Of a DNA stretch of 22,180 nt, positions 19,948 to 22,180 are shown piece by piece. Positions within the stretch are counted from its first letter, which is position 1. Every line of letters begins with the position of its first letter. Under the pieces are notes generated by a model. That model was not told where the DNA came from and ran no database searches. It saw only the letters and a program-made list of their open reading frames with translations. The stretch covers positions 1 to 22,180 of the forward strand of contig MU621370.1 in the NCBI GenBank assembly GCA_025399215.1, read 5' to 3'. Source of the DNA: Globomyces pollinis-pini (taxonomy: Eukaryota > Chytridiomycota > Chytridiomycetes > Rhizophydiales > Globomycetaceae). A program made the translations under genes and the position numbers.

Positions 19948-21101
19948 ATGGTTCGTCAACAATTTATTAATAGATTCTAGAAACCAATCTTATTGATGGG
20001 ACATACTCGTGCACTGACAAAAGTCAAGTACAACAGCGAAGGTGATTTATTATTTTCGGTATCAAAAGATAATCAACCTTCAGTTTGGTATTCTCACAAT
20101 GGGGAACGATTGGGAACATTCGATGGTCATAATGGTACTGTCTGGGATATCGCAATTAGCAGAGATTCAAACTTATTATTGACTGCTTCTGCTGATAACA
20201 CTTGTAGACTATGGAATATCAATAATGGTGTTCAACTGTTTCAATGGACCACTTTAAGTGCCGTAAGATCCGTTGATTTCGCAGAGGGAGATCATAAAGC
20301 ATTGTTTGTCACAGATGCTACCATGGGAAATAAATCTACAATTCATGTTGTAAACATTCAGTCCAACACTGCAAAACGTAACATATCCTTTGTCTTTTAA
20401 CTTTTTCTAAAGAGACTAGCAAAATTGAATCTCAGATTGTTATTACGGGATCCAAGGCCACTCAAGCACGATGGGGAAAATTGAATAAAACAATAATTAC
20501 TGGACATGATGATGGTACAGTGTCGATATGGGATGCAGAAACTGGAGATATTTTGGATTCAAATAAAAAACACACTGGACCTATTACAGATATTCAATTT
20601 GGAAAAACCAAAGATTATTTCATCACATCATCAAAAGACTGTACAGCAACAGTGTTCACTGCTGAACCTTTAAAAGTCTTCAAAAGATACGAAACTGAAC
20701 GACCAGTCAATTCTGCTGCTATATCTCCTCTTAAACCACAGGTAAGTTGCATTGCTATTATATTACATCTCGAAACATTTTCCATATATAAAGGTCAAAT
20801 TAATTATTATAGATTGTATTAGGTGGTGGTCAAGATGCAATGAATGTCACAACCACATCTGCAAAGCAAGGGAAATTTGAAGTTAGATTCTACCATTTGG
20901 TATTTGAAGAAGAAATAGGAAGGGTTAAAGGACATTTCGGACCTATTAATACATTGGCTTTCCATCCATCTGGAACTGGATACGCATCTGGTGGAGAAGA
21001 TGGATTTGTTAGAGTTCATCACTTTGATGACAACTATTTCAAATTTAGGTACATTGGACTTTTTATTGACTTTTAGATTCCCAGAAGAAAAGGAAGTATA
21101 A
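19948..21101 (+). CDS. TIF34: Translation initiation factor eIF3 subunit i (TIF34), five exons, first coding exon is ATG alone
   Basis: Exons: 19948-19950, 19981-20377, 20413-20741, 20813-21048 and 21077-21101, giving 329 residues (human eIF3i has 325). Introns are 30, 35, 71 and 28 nt. The family starts M-K-P-I-L; here Lys-Pro-Ile-Leu-Leu directly follows an acceptor (ATTCTAG) and the only fitting ATG lies before a 30-nt intron, so the start codon forms its own coding exon. WD40 landmarks: [94 protein letters not shown] and [20 protein letters not shown]. It is a seven-bladed propeller in the eIF3 b-i-g module that helps scanning and start selection. A downstream in-frame ATG at 19996 would lose the conserved N-terminus. 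Confidence 0.93.
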
Positions 21102-21283
21102 ATATGAATTTAGTTTATATAAAGTATCGTATGATAGTCCCAAAACTTTTACATTGTGTATTTGAGCCGTCGCTTTTGATGTGGCGTGAAAACGGGGATG
21201 ATTTTGATTGGTTCAAATGGTCAAATTTGATTGGCTGGAGCAAATCATAAAAGCAATGAAAATAAAACTTTACAAAATAGAAA
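21102..21283 (+). promoter_or_regulatory. Promoter of bZIP copy 2 with conserved paired ATTGG boxes
   Basis: ATTGG at 21207-21211 and 21230-21234 repeats the 23-nt spacing found upstream of copy 1 (662 and 685). The surrounding 31 nt are recognisably the same, apart from loss of the central ATTGG. Outside this block the two upstream regions have diverged. CCAAT-binding (HAP/NF-Y) control is inferred. Confidence 0.5.
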
Positions 21284-22180
21284 ATGAGCAATGTAAACGA
21301 GCAGAACAACTCTGGTTTGGGAAAGCGAAAGCGAGAGGATGTTGACAAGCAAACACTCAGGAAGATAAAGAACCGTCAATCAGCTCAAGAGTCAAGAGAC
21401 AAACAAAAGTTGTATATCAAAACTTTAGAAACAACAAACGCTTCTTTGCTCAAATCAAATGAACTTTTGGTGTCCAGTGTTGAGCAGTTAAAACTGCAGA
21501 ACAAGGATTTATTGGAAAAATTTACTGCCATAATGGGATTGTTGAATTCTGCAAATTCGTCCAATAGCATTCCAGCTGCGACCTATAATGGAGCAACTGT
21601 TGTGAGGACTCAAGTATCTACTGCTGAAGCAGTTGATCAAGGAAACTCTCAAGTTAGCTTTTTGGAATCTCTCTTTGCTCTGCCCTCTCCCACCGTAACG
21701 AATACCACATCAACGGGAGATACCAACTTGTCTTCATACCTTCAATCTTGTTCAGAAGTTGCTTCCGTTTCTTCAGAGACTTTGCCAAGTTCTACAACTA
21801 CTTCTGATTTGATTCCCGAGACAATACCACAAGCTACCAGCGATGCCAATCTTGAAGTGTCTCAAGTTGATCTTTGGGAAACCTTGTTTGCCCTGCCATC
21901 TCCATCAGTGACATACACTTCTTCAGTTGTTGACTCAAGCGTATCTACAGTTTGCCAATCTCCTACCGACAGTTCTTGTGAAATGAAGTCACCAGACTCT
22001 CTGGGAGCTATAACAGAACTAGACACAAGCAAATTCTTTACATTTGACGAACCTGACTTATATTCTACCCCTCAAACGGCACCAACCTATCCTACTTTCA
22101 AACTTCCAGTACCATCTCTTGATATGAAATCTGACCCAGAAGTGGTCGAATCTCCGAAGCAGATCTTATCAACCGAGATG
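21284..22180 (+). CDS. XBP1/HAC1-like bZIP transcription factor, copy 2 (3' end outside window)
   Basis: The ORF runs from ATG 21284 to the window edge (299 codons). The basic region is identical to copy 1 from TLRK to LYIKTLE, with Asn30-x7-Arg38, and is followed by a near-identical leucine zipper. Beyond residue 95 the proteins diverge. Copy 2 is longer and holds two similar acidic/hydrophobic motifs, SFLESLFALPSPTV (residues 125-138) and DLWETLFALPSPSV (196-209), where copy 1 has a single LLESLF. Many Ser and Thr residues follow. The last 116 nt (22065-22180) match copy 1 (1307-1422) with one mismatch and include both hairpins of the candidate Ire1 element. Both C-terminal alternatives lie beyond the window. 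Inferred role: unfolded-protein-response activator paralogous to copy 1. Confidence 0.75.
   Translation, partial: MSNVNEQNNSGLGKRKREDVDKQTLRKIKNRQSAQESRDKQKLYIKTLETTNASLLKSNELLVSSVEQLKLQNKDLLEKFTAIMGLLNSANSSNSIPAATYNGATVVRTQVSTAEAVDQGNSQVSFLESLFALPSPTVTNTTSTGDTNLSSYLQSCSEVASVSSETLPSSTTTSDLIPETIPQATSDANLEVSQVDLWETLFALPSPSVTYTSSVVDSSVSTVCQSPTDSSCEMKSPDSLGAITELDTSKFFTFDEPDLYSTPQTAPTYPTFKLPVPSLDMKSDPEVVESPKQILSTEM
22133..22164 (+). promoter_or_regulatory. Candidate Ire1 twin-hairpin element in copy 2 (intron 22140-22156)
   Basis: The sequence is identical to 1375-1406: a 4-bp stem with loop CAGAAGT, a 2-nt spacer, and a 4-bp stem with loop CCGAAGC. The same 17 nt would be removed. It lies in a 95-nt block identical between the paralogues, while the preceding coding region is much diverged. 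Confidence 0.6.

Overview
The window is nuclear DNA from a compact, AT-rich eukaryote, most likely an early-diverging (non-Dikarya) fungus. The gene set is fungal in character: Rok1, Tif34/eIF3i, Pet127, Pex7, a GPI-type cell-wall protein and a Crinkler-type kinase-like protein. It also holds genes uncommon in yeasts: MFSD1-like, STRAD-like and an XBP1/HAC1-like bZIP. Genes are packed head-to-head and tail-to-tail, often 40-300 nt apart. Almost every gene is cut by tiny GT-AG introns. I placed 52 conventional introns by hand, and 48 of them are only 24-40 nt long. TAA, TAG and TGA all behave as stops.

Layout. 1-1611: a truncated GPI-type repeat protein (minus) divergent from a bZIP gene (plus). 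1700-3090: a Crinkler-like nuclease-fold/pseudokinase protein with a frameshift. 3558-5774: an MFSD1-like transporter. 5819-6188 (minus) mitochondrial bS21m and 6227-7288 MEMO1/Mho1 share a 38-nt intergenic gap. 7352-8002 (minus): a Dpy-30-motif protein. 8216-8605: a small four-helix membrane protein. 8711-9973: a STRAD-like pseudokinase. 10423-11013: a second, complete GPI-type repeat protein. 11389-12955 (minus): homogentisate 1,2-dioxygenase, divergent from PEX7 (13252-14468). 14977-15928: mitochondrial S-adenosylmethionine carrier. 16075-17749: PET127. 17837-19666 (minus): ROK1, divergent from eIF3i (19948-21101). 21284 to the end: a second bZIP paralogue.

The most interesting signal is in the two bZIP genes. 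Their basic regions resemble XBP1/HAC1. Each carries two adjacent 4-bp hairpins with 7-nt loops of the form CNG|NNGN, at 1375-1406 and 22133-22164. This is the layout recognised by Ire1 in HAC1/XBP1 mRNA. Cutting both loops removes 17 nt and moves the ribosome into an alternative, acidic and aromatic C-terminal frame. The element sits in a 95-nt stretch identical between the two paralogues although the rest of the genes has diverged. The window therefore probably contains two unfolded-protein-response transcription factors with a very short Ire1-type intron.

Both ends of the window lie in about 100 nt of exact repeat of internal sequence (1-103 matches 10586-10688 inverted; 22086-22180 matches 1328-1422). 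This suggests the window is a whole contig that stopped at recent duplications. Several genes form mitochondrial (bS21m, SAM carrier, PET127) and translation or ribosome-assembly (ROK1, eIF3i) neighbours, but nothing indicates an operon or metabolic cluster. Exon joins, introns and hairpins were derived by eye and have not been tested against transcripts.
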